A stretch of 64,000 nt of DNA from Spiribacter salinus M19-40 (GCF_000319575.2 NC_021291.1:1054001-1118000); one strand, 5' to 3'; numbered from the stretch's first letter, positions 38,696 to 47,302 are shown. Notes: generated from the sequence alone by a model not told the origin. Made by a program: numbers and translations.

Positions 38696-40120
38696 TTAGC
38701 GATTAAGCCGAACGGCGATGTTGCGCGTCCGCAAATGATTATCGAGCGCCTCCAATCCTTTCTCACGGCCATAGCCGGACAATCCTGTCCCGCCAAAGGG
38801 CGTTTCCACCCCTCCCGCGAACCACTCATTAACGAAAACCTGCCCGGCATCCAGTTGCCGCGCTGTATCGAGTGTTCGATCGAGATCTCGACCAAACACG
38901 CCTGCGACCAGTCCGTAATCGGTGTCGTTGGCCATCGCAACCGCCTCATCAGTCGTCCGGAAACGCAGCAACGACAAAGCGGGTCCAAAAATCTCTTCCT
39001 TAGCAATCGCCATTGACGCGCGGACATCCGTGAAGACTGTAGGTTGCATAAAGTGACCCGCTCGATCGATCCGCTGACCGCCCGTTATGGCTGTTGCCCC
39101 ATCGCGAAGCCCGCTGCTGCAGAGTTGCTCGACACGATCCAGCTGATCTGCAGAGATAAGAGGCGTCAGGTCAGGGTCTTCCAGTCCATGACCAATGCGC
39201 AGCGCTTCCGCACGCTGACGAATTGCGTGGGCCAGTTCGTCGTGCAGTGAATCATGCACAAGCAGACGCGACATCGCTGAGCAAACTTGCCCGGCGTTAA
39301 AAAAAACACCGCTCTCCACGCTCGCGACTACCGTATCGATGTCCGCATCTGCATGGACAATGCCGGCTGATTTTCCGCCCAGTTCCATGACGCTTGGCAC
39401 AATTCGCTCAGCGGCCGCATGCAGAATGGCGCGGCCAGTCGGTACTGAGCCGGTAAACACGATATGCCGGACCATCGGATGACGGATCAGGGCTTCGCCC
39501 GTCTCGCGTCCGTAGCCACTGACAAGATTGATTGCGCCCGCCGGCAAATCGGCGTTAGCCAATGCCTCCACAAGAACAGTGAGTCCCAACGGGGCCAGCT
39601 CAGGGGATTTGATGACGATGCAATTGCCGGCGGCAAGCCCCGCAGCAAGGGAACGCGCAGCAAGGCCAACCGGGAAATTCCAGGGCACGACATGAGCCGA
39701 TACACCATGAGGTTCCCGAACAGTCCAATCAAAATAGTTCTCGCCAAGCGGAATAGAGCGGCCTTCCAGCTTATCGGCCATGCCGCCGTAATATTCAAAA
39801 TAGCGTGCCGCCTCTTCGAACTCGCCACGCGCATCGCTAAGGGGTTTACCTGACTCGCGGCACAAAATTTCGGCACCCTGCTCTGTTACCTCACGGATGG
39901 CTCCGGCCATCCGCAGCATTAATGAGAGCCGATAGGCCGGACGCGGTCCCGTCAGCGCACCGCTTCTATGACAGGCATCTGCGGCCATAACGGCCTCGTC
40001 AACTGTCTCGCCATCAGCGAGAACAACCTCACCTATCGCTTCACCCGTACCAGGATCTTCCACTTCTATCCGTGCACCAGCGTCCGACCATCTGCCGCCG
40101 ATAAAGTGGCGAGCAATCAT
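38696..40120 (-). CDS. NAD(P)-dependent aldehyde dehydrogenase
   Basis: A 474-residue aldehyde dehydrogenase. Motifs include VPWNFPVGLAARSLAAGLAAGNC, FTGSVPTG, the catalytic glutamate in MELGGKSAGIV, the catalytic cysteine in FFNAGQVCSAMSR and the late EIFGPAL. It overlaps the Rieske gene by four bases (ATGA) and precedes the DAO-type gene. If the oxygenase acts on choline, this would be betaine aldehyde dehydrogenase; it could also oxidise formaldehyde-derived or semialdehyde products. Confidence 0.9.
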   Translation of the reverse strand: MIARHFIGGRWSDAGARIEVEDPGTGEAIGEVVLADGETVDEAVMAADACHRSGALTGPRPAYRLSLMLRMAGAIREVTEQGAEILCRESGKPLSDARGEFEEAARYFEYYGGMADKLEGRSIPLGENYFDWTVREPHGVSAHVVPWNFPVGLAARSLAAGLAAGNCIVIKSPELAPLGLTVLVEALANADLPAGAINLVSGYGRETGEALIRHPMVRHIVFTGSVPTGRAILHAAAERIVPSVMELGGKSAGIVHADADIDTVVASVESGVFFNAGQVCSAMSRLLVHDSLHDELAHAIRQRAEALRIGHGLEDPDLTPLISADQLDRVEQLCSSGLRDGATAITGGQRIDRAGHFMQPTVFTDVRASMAIAKEEIFGPALSLLRFRTTDEAVAMANDTDYGLVAGVFGRDLDRTLDTARQLDAGQVFVNEWFAGGVETPFGGTGLSGYGREKGLEALDNHLRTRNIAVRLNR

Positions 40121-41322
40121 CCCGCGAGTACCTCCGGCGGCTCATCACCGGGCGCCAAGCGACGAGCTACCCAGCGATGAAAATGATGCGTCGGGCCATC
40201 CATCACGGGTGAAAACACACCACCTTGATAAGCCGGCGAGTGGCGCCCTCGCTGCATACCCTCAACCATAGAGATGTCTTCGCTGAAGACGTTTTCCCAA
40301 GACGCCAAGGTCTTCTCTCGAGCCTCCGCGTAGGCAGAGTCCGTTGCCCCATCACCAACGAACAGAAGCCTCACGTGTTCACGTGTGTGCGCCTCGGAAA
40401 TGGGCTCGAGGAGAACCGCAAAAAAGTGGTCGGCCTGAAGTCCAATGAGCAGGTTCGGGTAAAGCGCCAGGTATTCCGCTTCTCGCTGGAGCGCCTGCGG
40501 CCAAGACTCCAGCCGAGGCAGGCGTGTGCCGGCTACCTCAGCGAGGTTATAGACTCTTGTGCCCTGCCCTGCGAATGACGCGCCGTCGTCATCAAAGACC
40601 TCATAATGGTCCTCAAGCCGGGAAAAGCTATTGAGATCAGGATGCACGAAAGGCAAATGATAGGACTCGCAATAATTCTCAACCGCAAGCTTCCAGTTCG
40701 AGGCGACATCGAGTGTGGTCTGAGTATCCCCCGCGCCAGACCTCAGCTCGTCAGGCCCTGAACCACCCCAATACTTATGCCAACGTGCCATGACAGGAGC
40801 GATAAAATCCTCGAACGGACCGGCATCTCCAGAAAGATTGACGAAGACAACGTCACACCAGACAGCACTGGGTACCGACCGTAAGGCGTTAGCTGCGCGA
40901 TCAAATCCCTCGCTCTCATGCACGTTGACCCCGCCGATATGCGGCGTACCCAACAAAGCGCCATCAAAACCGTAGTTCCACGAGTGATACGGGCAACGAA
41001 TGCTGGCCTTCAGCCGACAGGGTCCATCGAGCAACTGACGCCCCCGATGACTGCAAACATTGTGGTGGACATGGACCCGCCCTTTTTGATCACGGACCAT
41101 CAACAGAGGCACGCCCAACCAATCCACCGGCTTAGCATCGCCAGGCTCGGGGATATCCGACGCGAAGCCAAGACCACTCCAAGTTTTTGAAAAGATTCGC
41201 TCCTTTTCGAGCGCGATAGAGCCATGCTCAACATAGAAATCATTCGGCAACCCGCGGGCCGTCGCGGTCTCTCGCAGCACGGCGAAAATCTGATCACTTA
41301 AGGCAGAATCAGACTGGGCCAT
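40117..41322 (-). CDS. Rieske non-heme iron oxygenase alpha subunit (choline monooxygenase/GbcA-like)
   Basis: A 401-residue ring-hydroxylating-type oxygenase. The Rieske cluster is bound by CSHRG and CPYHSW (CxH, 17 residues, CxxH). The mononuclear iron site is NYCESYHLPFVHP, with a glutamate bridging the two centres, as in quaternary-ammonium oxygenases rather than aromatic dioxygenases. I chose the ATG at 41322 because GGAGG lies five bases upstream. Aldehyde dehydrogenase and a DAO-type enzyme follow. Choline, glycine betaine, carnitine or stachydrine are candidate substrates. No reductase partner is seen. Confidence 0.84.
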   Translation of the reverse strand: MAQSDSALSDQIFAVLRETATARGLPNDFYVEHGSIALEKERIFSKTWSGLGFASDIPEPGDAKPVDWLGVPLLMVRDQKGRVHVHHNVCSHRGRQLLDGPCRLKASIRCPYHSWNYGFDGALLGTPHIGGVNVHESEGFDRAANALRSVPSAVWCDVVFVNLSGDAGPFEDFIAPVMARWHKYWGGSGPDELRSGAGDTQTTLDVASNWKLAVENYCESYHLPFVHPDLNSFSRLEDHYEVFDDDGASFAGQGTRVYNLAEVAGTRLPRLESWPQALQREAEYLALYPNLLIGLQADHFFAVLLEPISEAHTREHVRLLFVGDGATDSAYAEAREKTLASWENVFSEDISMVEGMQRGRHSPAYQGGVFSPVMDGPTHHFHRWVARRLAPGDEPPEVLAG

Positions 41323-41407
41323 GGAAACCTCCAATCACTGACGCTCGATGAACACGACGAATGTATTAAGCAAGCGGTGGCGGCCACAAAGGATTTTTAA
41401 GCATGAT

Positions 41408-41432
41408 TGAGATGATAAAATTTCATTGCTCA
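41408..41432. promoter_or_regulatory. Candidate LysR operator between the Rieske operon and its regulator
   Basis: The core ATGATAAAATTTCAT (ATGA-N7-TCAT) at 41412-41426 is flanked by TGAG and CTCA, giving an extended AT-rich inverted repeat. It is in the 129-base divergent gap, 20 bases before the LysR start, the usual place for autoregulation with divergent control. The assignment rests on symmetry and position only. Confidence 0.5.
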
Positions 41433-41451
41433 CCAAGAGGGAGACCAGGCG

Positions 41452-42378
41452 ATGAGATATGGGCCCTATCCGTTACCACCGCTTAAAACACTGCCCGCCT
41501 TCGAGGCTGCTGCCCGGCTGCTTAGCTTCACCAGAGCAGCCGATGAACTCGCATTGACTCAGGGCGCGATCAGTCGGCAGATCCGCAACCTGGAGGAGCG
41601 GCTTGGCACGCAGCTATTTGAGCGCGGAGAGCGGAAACTCAAACTCACCATGGCTGGCCAGCGATACGCGGACGTGGTCGTTGATGCCCTGAACAGCATC
41701 GCGGCAGCAACAGAGGATCTGCGGGAAGAAGGCGAGGAAGGCCCGTTGACGATTGGTGCAACGAGCGCCATGGCTTCACTGTGGCTTATGCCTCGGATTA
41801 ATCGCTATCGCGCGCGAGACCCCGACCTTCCCATCCGAGTTATGGCAACCGATTTTGATTTGCCCGAGGCCAGTGGCGATATCGATCTGGTGATCAGCTA
41901 CTCACGCAACGCCCCACCTGAACAAGAAGCCTGCATGCTGTTCGAAGAAGCAATTTTTCCGGTCTGCTCTCCTGATTTTCTAGCGGTACACGGCAACATC
42001 GATAGCGTTGAGAAGATGCTCAACCACACTCTACTGATTCACGACGACGACCACCCTGACTGGACGGGCTGGGACGTTTGGTTTCAGCACATGGGGCACG
42101 CACGATTCAAACCAAAGCGAGCCGTGCGACTAAACTCCTACAGCATGCTTTTGCAGGCCGCGGTCGCAAACCAAGGCATCGCCTTAGGTTGGCAACATCT
42201 GGTCGATGACCTGATTGCCGCCGGCAGCCTGGTTAAGCTCGACGTCGGCGATTTCCCAACGGTCGGTGCTTTTTATTTGCGCCCTCTGAAGACCATTCAT
42301 GCAGATGCCCGAACGGGTAAGCTGATGGCGTGGTTAGCTGCATCGGGGGCAAAGCTAACTGATAATGGCGGAATATAA
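41452..42378 (+). CDS. LysR-family regulator (GcvA-like), divergent from the Rieske operon
   Basis: A 308-residue regulator. The helix-turn-helix reads LPPLKTLPAFEAAARLLSFTRAADELALTQGAISRQIRNLE (shown in part by family members such as GcvA), followed by RLGTQLFERGERKL. The effector domain starts around residue 95 and includes DIDLVISYSRNAPPEQ. It is divergent from the Rieske-ALDH-DAO genes with an inverted repeat between, so it is probably their activator, responding to a methylated amine. A GGGAGA site precedes the start. Confidence 0.92.
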   Translation: MRYGPYPLPPLKTLPAFEAAARLLSFTRAADELALTQGAISRQIRNLEERLGTQLFERGERKLKLTMAGQRYADVVVDALNSIAAATEDLREEGEEGPLTIGATSAMASLWLMPRINRYRARDPDLPIRVMATDFDLPEASGDIDLVISYSRNAPPEQEACMLFEEAIFPVCSPDFLAVHGNIDSVEKMLNHTLLIHDDDHPDWTGWDVWFQHMGHARFKPKRAVRLNSYSMLLQAAVANQGIALGWQHLVDDLIAAGSLVKLDVGDFPTVGAFYLRPLKTIHADARTGKLMAWLAASGAKLTDNGGI

Positions 42379-42417
42379 AAAGCCACCAGGTGATTGTGTC
42401 AACAAGAAAACGCGCGG

Positions 42418-42708
42418 ATGCTAGGCGCCATGATTGGATTGTTTAAGCTTATCCGCTTGATGTTCGGGCTCATCGACCCGACGAGCAATGCTCTATCAAA
42501 CGCGCCGTTAGAGTGGAAATACCTCGCGACCAATATTCTTGCCTTCATGTGGTGCGTGAGCTTTGGCCTCTACATCGGCGAATACATCATGATCGGCTAT
42601 TCGATTATTGGGCACATGGCACTAATCACGATGTGCTTCCTGACTTTCTTCCTCATGCGTCATAGCCGCCGAAACTTTGACGCCAGCCAAGAAGAGTCAG
42701 GCCGGTAA
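42418..42708 (+). CDS. Small membrane protein, unknown function
   Basis: About 96 residues from the ATG at 42418 (a TTG at 42394 would add eight). Two membrane segments are visible: YLATNILAFMWCVSFGLYIG and IIGHMALITMCFLTFFLM, with a basic C-terminus (RHSRRNFD). I do not recognise the family. It follows the GcvA-like gene by about 40 bases and is convergent with the EamA transporter. It lies within the lower-GC block, so it may have travelled with the amine genes. Confidence 0.55.
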   Translation: MLGAMIGLFKLIRLMFGLIDPTSNALSNAPLEWKYLATNILAFMWCVSFGLYIGEYIMIGYSIIGHMALITMCFLTFFLMRHSRRNFDASQEESGR

Positions 42709-42712
42709 GCGC

Positions 42713-43612
42713 TCAGGCTTCTTGTTCAAGCCGTCTTCGACGTTGTGCCAGCTGGCGCTGGACATTCAGCCAAGTCACAGCAATCAGGATCACGGCAACG
42801 CCCATTGCTTCCGTGGGCCTGAGCAACTGACCGAGTAGCAGCACACCAAACAGTGTCGCTGTCGCCGGCTCCACCATGGCCGTCACGGCGGCAGTCGACG
42901 GCAGCACGCCCCGTAGACCCGTGAAGTAACAAAAAAACGACAGCCCCGCGCCCATCAACCCGAAAAGCAGAAACAACCACGCATCAGGCGAGGCTGGCAC
43001 GCGCGCCACTTCAGCCCAATCCAGCAGCGGCGCCAAAGCAATCACCGAGGCGGTAAAGGCGACCGATAGCGCTGCCGGTGTTGAGCCATGCTGGCCTGCT
43101 GATTTAAAGGCGAAGATGAACAGGGCGTAGGACGCGGCCGAGAGCAGACCGCTGGTTACTGCAAACGCAGTCAGTCGGGGAGATGATCCCGTATAGACAC
43201 CGGTCATCAGCACGATTCCAACCATGGTGGCGAGGATAACCAGCCCGCTACCGATCGTTGGCCGCTCAGTGCGCAGTAGAAAAGAGACGAGATAGACCAT
43301 GACGGGCGCGGTATACATCAGGGTGATTGCGACCGCGACGCTGCCAGCGCTAATGCTCAGGAAATAATAGACCAGATTACCTGCCACACCGAACCCGGCA
43401 AGGCTCGACCAGGCGACAAGACGCCATCCGAATTCGCGTCGCACCCCACTCGCCACCCGCCAGAGCACCCAGGCCCCCATGCACAGCAGCCCGACAACCA
43501 CCCGCCAGAAGGTCACGACCTGCGGCGACCAGCCCGCGTCCATGAGGATGCTGGCCAGCCCACCCGATAGCCCCCATTGGAAAGCGCCAAAGGCAACGAG
43601 CAGCACCGGCAT
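42713..43612 (-). CDS. DMT-superfamily (EamA) transporter
   Basis: A 299-residue membrane protein with ten predicted helices in two EamA repeats. Family elements are AFGAFQWGLSGGLASILM near the start and the second-repeat FLLFGLMGAGLSFFCYFTGLRG followed by VEPATATLFGVLLLGQ. Members usually export amino acids or metabolites. It stands alone between the amine block and tRNA-Arg. The substrate cannot be deduced. Confidence 0.87.
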   Translation of the reverse strand: MPVLLVAFGAFQWGLSGGLASILMDAGWSPQVVTFWRVVVGLLCMGAWVLWRVASGVRREFGWRLVAWSSLAGFGVAGNLVYYFLSISAGSVAVAITLMYTAPVMVYLVSFLLRTERPTIGSGLVILATMVGIVLMTGVYTGSSPRLTAFAVTSGLLSAASYALFIFAFKSAGQHGSTPAALSVAFTASVIALAPLLDWAEVARVPASPDAWLFLLFGLMGAGLSFFCYFTGLRGVLPSTAAVTAMVEPATATLFGVLLLGQLLRPTEAMGVAVILIAVTWLNVQRQLAQRRRRLEQEA

Positions 43613-43718
43613 GCACTGACCTCCACGGCTATACTGAGTGTGGCTGCGCTATCAGTGCCCGGCCTCGAGGAACGCCCCATTCCTCGGCGGTATAAAGCGG
43701 ATTGTTTCGTAATAAAAA

Positions 43719-43740
43719 AACCGGCCTCTATTGGCCGGTC
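43719..43740 (-). terminator. Terminator after tRNA-Arg
   Basis: Stem ACCGGCC / GGCCGGT around a short loop, followed by a run of U in the leftward direction. It begins about 10 bases after the tRNA-Arg 3' end. Confidence 0.85.
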
Positions 43741-43750
43741 TTCTAATAGC

Positions 43751-43827
43751 TGGCGCGCCCGGGAGGATTCGAACCCCCAACCTCCTGATCCGTAGTCAGG
43801 TGCTCTATCCAGTTGAGCTACAGGCGC
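43751..43827 (-). tRNA. tRNA-Arg (anticodon ACG)
   Basis: A 77-base tRNA with encoded CCA. Acceptor GCGCCTG pairs with CGGGCGC, including one G-U pair. The anticodon loop CTACGGA gives anticodon ACG, whose first base is normally deaminated to inosine by TadA, also encoded in this window. D- and T-arms are intact. Confidence 0.96.
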
Positions 43828-43843
43828 TTTGTTGAGAGCGCGG

Positions 43844-43872
43844 ATTATGGGCAGTTTAGGGGCAAGGGTCAA
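43844..43872 (-). promoter_or_regulatory. Sigma-70 promoter of tRNA-Arg
   Basis: On the minus strand TTGACC and CATAAT are separated by exactly 17 bases, ending 16 bases before the mature tRNA 5' end. This is the clearest promoter in the window. Confidence 0.8.
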
Positions 43873-43931
43873 GGCACACCACCAGGCCAAAGAGGTTATG
43901 ATACGGGCAACATCAGAACGGGAGCCACGCC

Positions 43932-44387
43932 ATGAATCGGATTCGTTGCATCGCCATCACACTCGCCCTGCCATTGATGGCCACAGGTCATAACGCATTC
44001 GCCACCGACATCGAAATCAATGTTGCAAAGACGCCCACCTGCGGCTGTTGCACGGCGTGGGTCGATCATCTCAAAGACCGCGGCTTCAACGTTGAGACCC
44101 GCGATGTCACCCACGCCGAGCTCAACAACATCAAGGCGAAAATGGACATTGGGCCAGGCCTTGCCTCTTGCCACACCGCCGTTGTCGACAACTACTTCAT
44201 CGAAGGCCATGTCCATGCGAATGAGATTCGCAGCCTGATCGAGGATGCACCAAATGCGCGCGGCCTCACCGTGCCGGGCATGCCCATTGGCTCGCCCGGG
44301 ATGGAAATGGGGGATGAACGTGATGCCTACGAAACCCTTCTGGTGAAACACGATGGCGCGACGGAGACCTATCGAGAGCATCGCTAG
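43932..44387 (+). CDS. DUF411 family periplasmic metal-binding-like protein
   Basis: A 151-residue exported protein with a signal peptide to about residue 25. The mature part starts with TPTCGCCTAWVDHL (Cys37, 39, 40), a thioredoxin-like cysteine arrangement, followed by ASCHTAVV (Cys80, His81), a GHVH motif and a methionine-rich PGMPIGSPGMEMGD tail. Cys/His/Met composition suggests copper or another soft metal; DUF411 genes are often near copper genes. None are adjacent here, and the NCS2 permease follows after about 50 bases. Confidence 0.88.
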   Translation: MNRIRCIAITLALPLMATGHNAFATDIEINVAKTPTCGCCTAWVDHLKDRGFNVETRDVTHAELNNIKAKMDIGPGLASCHTAVVDNYFIEGHVHANEIRSLIEDAPNARGLTVPGMPIGSPGMEMGDERDAYETLLVKHDGATETYREHR

Positions 44388-44440
44388 CGGCACGGCCGTT
44401 GCATTGTATAATCCGAATTTGGGCATTTTTGGGGAACAAC

Positions 44441-45730
44441 ATGCTGGAGCGATTCTTTGGCCTTGCCGAGAACGGCACGGATCTGCGGCGTGAGCTGCTC
44501 GCCGGGTTAACCACCTTTTTGACCATGGCCTATATTGTCGTGGTGAATCCGAGCATCCTCTCTGACACGGGGATGGATTGGGGGGCTGTCTTCGTCGCTA
44601 CCTGTCTGGCAGCAGCGCTCGGCAGCCTGATCATGGGGCTCTACGCCAATTACCCGTTCGGCCTGGCACCCGGTATGGGTCTGAACGCCTATTTCACCTA
44701 CGGTGTGGTGCTCGGCATGGGCATCGCCTGGCAGACGGCGCTTGGCGCGGTCTTCCTCTCCGGCATTCTGTTTCTGATTATCTCGCTACTGCCCATTCGG
44801 GAATGGATCATCAATGCGATTCCCATGTCGCTCAAAATGGCTATTTCCGCGGGTATCGGTTTTTTCCTGGCGATCATCGCTTTGAAGAACGCCGGCATCG
44901 TGGTGGATAGTGAAGCAACGCTTGTCACGCTGGGTGACCTGACCGCCACGCCCACGCTCCTGGCCATGCTGGGCTTCGGCATCATGGTGGCGCTCAGCTA
45001 TCACAAAATCCCGGGCGCCGTGCTGCTTGGCATCCTTGCCATCAGCATCATCGGCGTCCCCCTGGGTGTCGCGGAGTTTGATGGCGTGGTGTCCATGCCA
45101 CCGGATCCCAGCCCAACGTTCCTGCAGATGGATATCGCCGGCGCCTTCGAGATGGGTCTGATTTCGGTGGTGCTGGTCTTCCTGTTCGTGGATCTGTTCG
45201 ATAGCAGCGGCACGCTGGTGGGTCTGTCTCACCGAGCCGGATTCCTTGATAAAGACGGCAAGCTCGGACGACTGCGCAGCGCACTGATGGCCGACTCTGG
45301 CGCAACCATTGGCGGCGCTGTTCTAGGCACATCGACCACCACCACGTACATCGAGAGCGCCGCTGGCGTAAACGCCGGCGGCCGCACTGGCCTGACCGCT
45401 GTGGTTATCGCCGTGCTGTTCCTGCTCTCGTTGTTCTTCCTGCCCGTGGTCAGCGCTATCCCAGGCTATGCCACTGCGCCAGCGCTGCTGTTTGTCGCCT
45501 GCATGATGGCGCGGGGTCTCGCCGATCTCGACTGGGATGACATCACCGACACGGCCCCCGCCGTCGTCACTGCGATCGCCATGCCGCTCACCTACTCCAT
45601 CGCAGACGGCATGGGCCTTGGCTTCATCACCTATGTACTTGGCAAGGCGCTCGCGGGCCGGGTACGGGAAATCCACATCGCCGTCTGGCTGATCGCGGCG
45701 CTGTTTGCTGTGCGCTTCGCGCTACTTTGA
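44441..45730 (+). CDS. NCS2/AzgA-type purine permease
   Basis: A 429-residue membrane protein with about 12-14 helices. The start at 44441 (MLERFFGLAENGTDLRREL) has a GGGGA site. Family marks are TTFLTMAYIVVVNPSIL, GLAPGMGLNAYFTY, KMAISAGIGFFLAIIALK and the late GTSTTTTYIESAAGVNAGGRTGL. AzgA relatives import hypoxanthine, guanine or adenine. It is followed by a terminator that isolates it from the convergent DsrE-like operon. Confidence 0.92.
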   Translation: MLERFFGLAENGTDLRRELLAGLTTFLTMAYIVVVNPSILSDTGMDWGAVFVATCLAAALGSLIMGLYANYPFGLAPGMGLNAYFTYGVVLGMGIAWQTALGAVFLSGILFLIISLLPIREWIINAIPMSLKMAISAGIGFFLAIIALKNAGIVVDSEATLVTLGDLTATPTLLAMLGFGIMVALSYHKIPGAVLLGILAISIIGVPLGVAEFDGVVSMPPDPSPTFLQMDIAGAFEMGLISVVLVFLFVDLFDSSGTLVGLSHRAGFLDKDGKLGRLRSALMADSGATIGGAVLGTSTTTTYIESAAGVNAGGRTGLTAVVIAVLFLLSLFFLPVVSAIPGYATAPALLFVACMMARGLADLDWDDITDTAPAVVTAIAMPLTYSIADGMGLGFITYVLGKALAGRVREIHIAVWLIAALFAVRFALL

Positions 45731-45751
45731 CGAGCGGGTAATCTAGCAACG

Positions 45752-45782
45752 AAAAAGCCGACCTATGGGCCGGCTTTTTTTT
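45752..45782 (+). terminator. Terminator after the NCS2 permease
   Basis: An AAAAGCCG / CGGCTTTT stem with a GC-rich interior and a run of eight T forms a Rho-independent terminator for the rightward gene; the flanking A-run could also allow leftward use by the convergent DsrE-like operon. Confidence 0.75.
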
Positions 45783-45801
45783 GCGCTTTTGCACCGAGTC
45801 A

Positions 45802-46140
45802 CTACAGCGTAATGATTTGGTCTGGCATATTGCCCGCCAACGCGCCATAAAGATCCGGAAAACAGCCGATCGGAATGCCTGGCATCAGCCGGTCTGCGAT
45901 TTCACGCTCGTAGCAGCACTGATCACAGCCCATCAGCAGGATGTTCTGCGACTCGGCGACCTTGCGCAGGCGCTCGCCGATCACGTCACCCTCCACGAGC
46001 ACGTAGTTGTTGTCCTCGAAAAAGAACATGCCCACAACCTCCACGCCATGACGCTGCTCTTCGAGCTGGGGCAGGATCATGCGCCCAAGAACGTAGGAAA
46101 CAGTGTGACGCTGGGTAGCGAATATATAGGCAACTTTCAT
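45802..46140 (-). CDS. DsrE-like small protein with CxxCC motif
   Basis: A 112-residue cytoplasmic protein of DsrE/TusD type fold: a KVAYIFATQR start, then VVGMFFFEDNNYVL and ILLMGCDQCCYEREIADRL. It has Cys72, Cys75 and Cys76 where DsrE proteins carry their persulfide cysteine, and Cys93 in IPIGCFPDLYG. DsrE-family proteins relay sulfur as persulfides. Its TAATG junction overlaps the preceding gene by one base, making it the last gene of the ABC operon. It resembles, from memory, the DsrE-related component of 'SAO'-type systems. Handling of a thiol-bound cargo is inference. Confidence 0.72.
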   Translation of the reverse strand: MKVAYIFATQRHTVSYVLGRMILPQLEEQRHGVEVVGMFFFEDNNYVLVEGDVIGERLRKVAESQNILLMGCDQCCYEREIADRLMPGIPIGCFPDLYGALAGNMPDQIITL

Positions 46141-46544
46141 TAGCCCCCCTGATGGTTGGTTTGGATGGTCATCATCAGTGCCCGGCAGCTTCCCAAAGCG
46201 ATGGCGGCCCGATCCTGCAACAGCGGTGGGACACCACTAACGCGAGCGATCAGCGTATCCAGCGCCGGCACAGCCGGCGAATTAATGGGCTGGTTGACGA
46301 GCATGTCGACCATCGCCTGGCAATAGGCAACGAGTGTGGAGCAGGCGCTGCATTCGAACTGCAGCGTTTTTAATCGGCCATCCAAGACGGCGGCACTAAA
46401 GCCTGCGTGCAAGCCGGAAGCGGCCTGCACCGTTTGGCCACGCAACGGCAGGGGCGAAAGACGGCGCGTTTCCATGCCCCGCTCGAGACAATCCTGAACG
46501 CTGAACCCCGACGCCGGCCGACGGGCCGCGCAACAGGCACTCAT
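46140..46544 (-). CDS. Cysteine-rich protein, possibly IscU/NifU N-terminal-like fold
   Basis: A 134-residue protein starting at the ATG within an ATGA overlap (MSACCAARRP). Seven cysteines are at 4, 5, 19, 65, 68, 75 and 120. The stretch LDGRLKTLQFECSACST, then GVPPLLQDRAAIAL, runs parallel to IscU/NifU (F-T-GC, then LPPVK-HC). The expected cysteine pattern is altered: the first and third IscU-like cysteines appear absent while CC, CxxC and Cys120 are new. This suggests a scaffold-like protein adapted to another cargo. Fold assignment is tentative. Confidence 0.55.
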   Translation of the reverse strand: MSACCAARRPASGFSVQDCLERGMETRRLSPLPLRGQTVQAASGLHAGFSAAVLDGRLKTLQFECSACSTLVAYCQAMVDMLVNQPINSPAVPALDTLIARVSGVPPLLQDRAAIALGSCRALMMTIQTNHQGG

Positions 46545-47302
46545 CGGTATTTCCACCGCAATAAGTGGCGCTCGAGCATGCCCGACAGCGTGAAGAGGAT
46601 CATGACGAACACCAGCACCAGGAAGATCAGCCCAAAGGTGAGTGTCGCGTTGTAGGTACTCTGAGCGAAGGCCAGCAGATACCCCAACCCACGGCTTGAG
46701 GCTACGAACTCACCCACTACCGCGCCGGTGAACGCAAAGCCAACAGCCACCTTCAGGCTGCCCATAACCCAGGTCACCACTGAGGGGATGTAGACCTCGC
46801 GCAACAACACCCACTGACCGCCACCGAGTGTTTTGACCCGCTCGACCAACCGGTAGTCAACATCGCGAATGCCGTTATAGACCGAGAAGAAGGTCAGAAC
46901 CACGACAAGAATGAATGACAGGGCCACCTTCGATGCCAGCCCAATGCCGAGCCAGATGATGAACAGCGGCGCGAGGATGACCCGCGGGATCGCATTGAGC
47001 ATCGCCATCACGGGTTCGAGCAACTCGGCCACCGGCCGCAGCAGCGCGGCGATAAAGCCCAGAATAGCCCCACCGGCCAGCCCGAGCCCGAGCCCCAGCA
47101 GCGCGGCGCCAAACGTGGCCTCGAGGTGCTTGTAGATCTCGCCATCGGCAAAGAGACCGCCCACCGCGCCAGCGATAGCCGACGGCGCAGGCGCGTAGAA
47201 CGGATCCACCCAACCCATCCGACCGATGAACTCCCAAAGGCCCGCTATTAGGGCAAGCGCTGCCGCCCTTCGGGCAAAAAGGCCGTATTTCTGCCAGATC
47301 AC
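46541..47302 (-). CDS. ABC transporter permease (SsuC/TauC family)
   Basis: A 253-residue six-helix permease of the nitrate/sulfonate/taurine class. The transport signature is RVKTLGGGQWVLLREVYIP with the preceding NAIPRVILAPLFIIWLGIG, both typical of SsuC. It overlaps the ATPase gene and the IscU-like gene by four bases each, so expression is tightly coupled. With its SsuA-like binding protein it would import a small ligand from the periplasm. Confidence 0.92.
   Translation of the reverse strand: MIWQKYGLFARRAAALALIAGLWEFIGRMGWVDPFYAPAPSAIAGAVGGLFADGEIYKHLEATFGAALLGLGLGLAGGAILGFIAALLRPVAELLEPVMAMLNAIPRVILAPLFIIWLGIGLASKVALSFILVVVLTFFSVYNGIRDVDYRLVERVKTLGGGQWVLLREVYIPSVVTWVMGSLKVAVGFAFTGAVVGEFVASSRGLGYLLAFAQSTYNATLTFGLIFLVLVFVMILFTLSGMLERHLLRWKYR

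Noticed and set aside
43613-43930. Attachment site for an integrated element at tRNA-Arg
   Set aside because: No integrase gene and no second copy of the tRNA 3' end was seen within the window.
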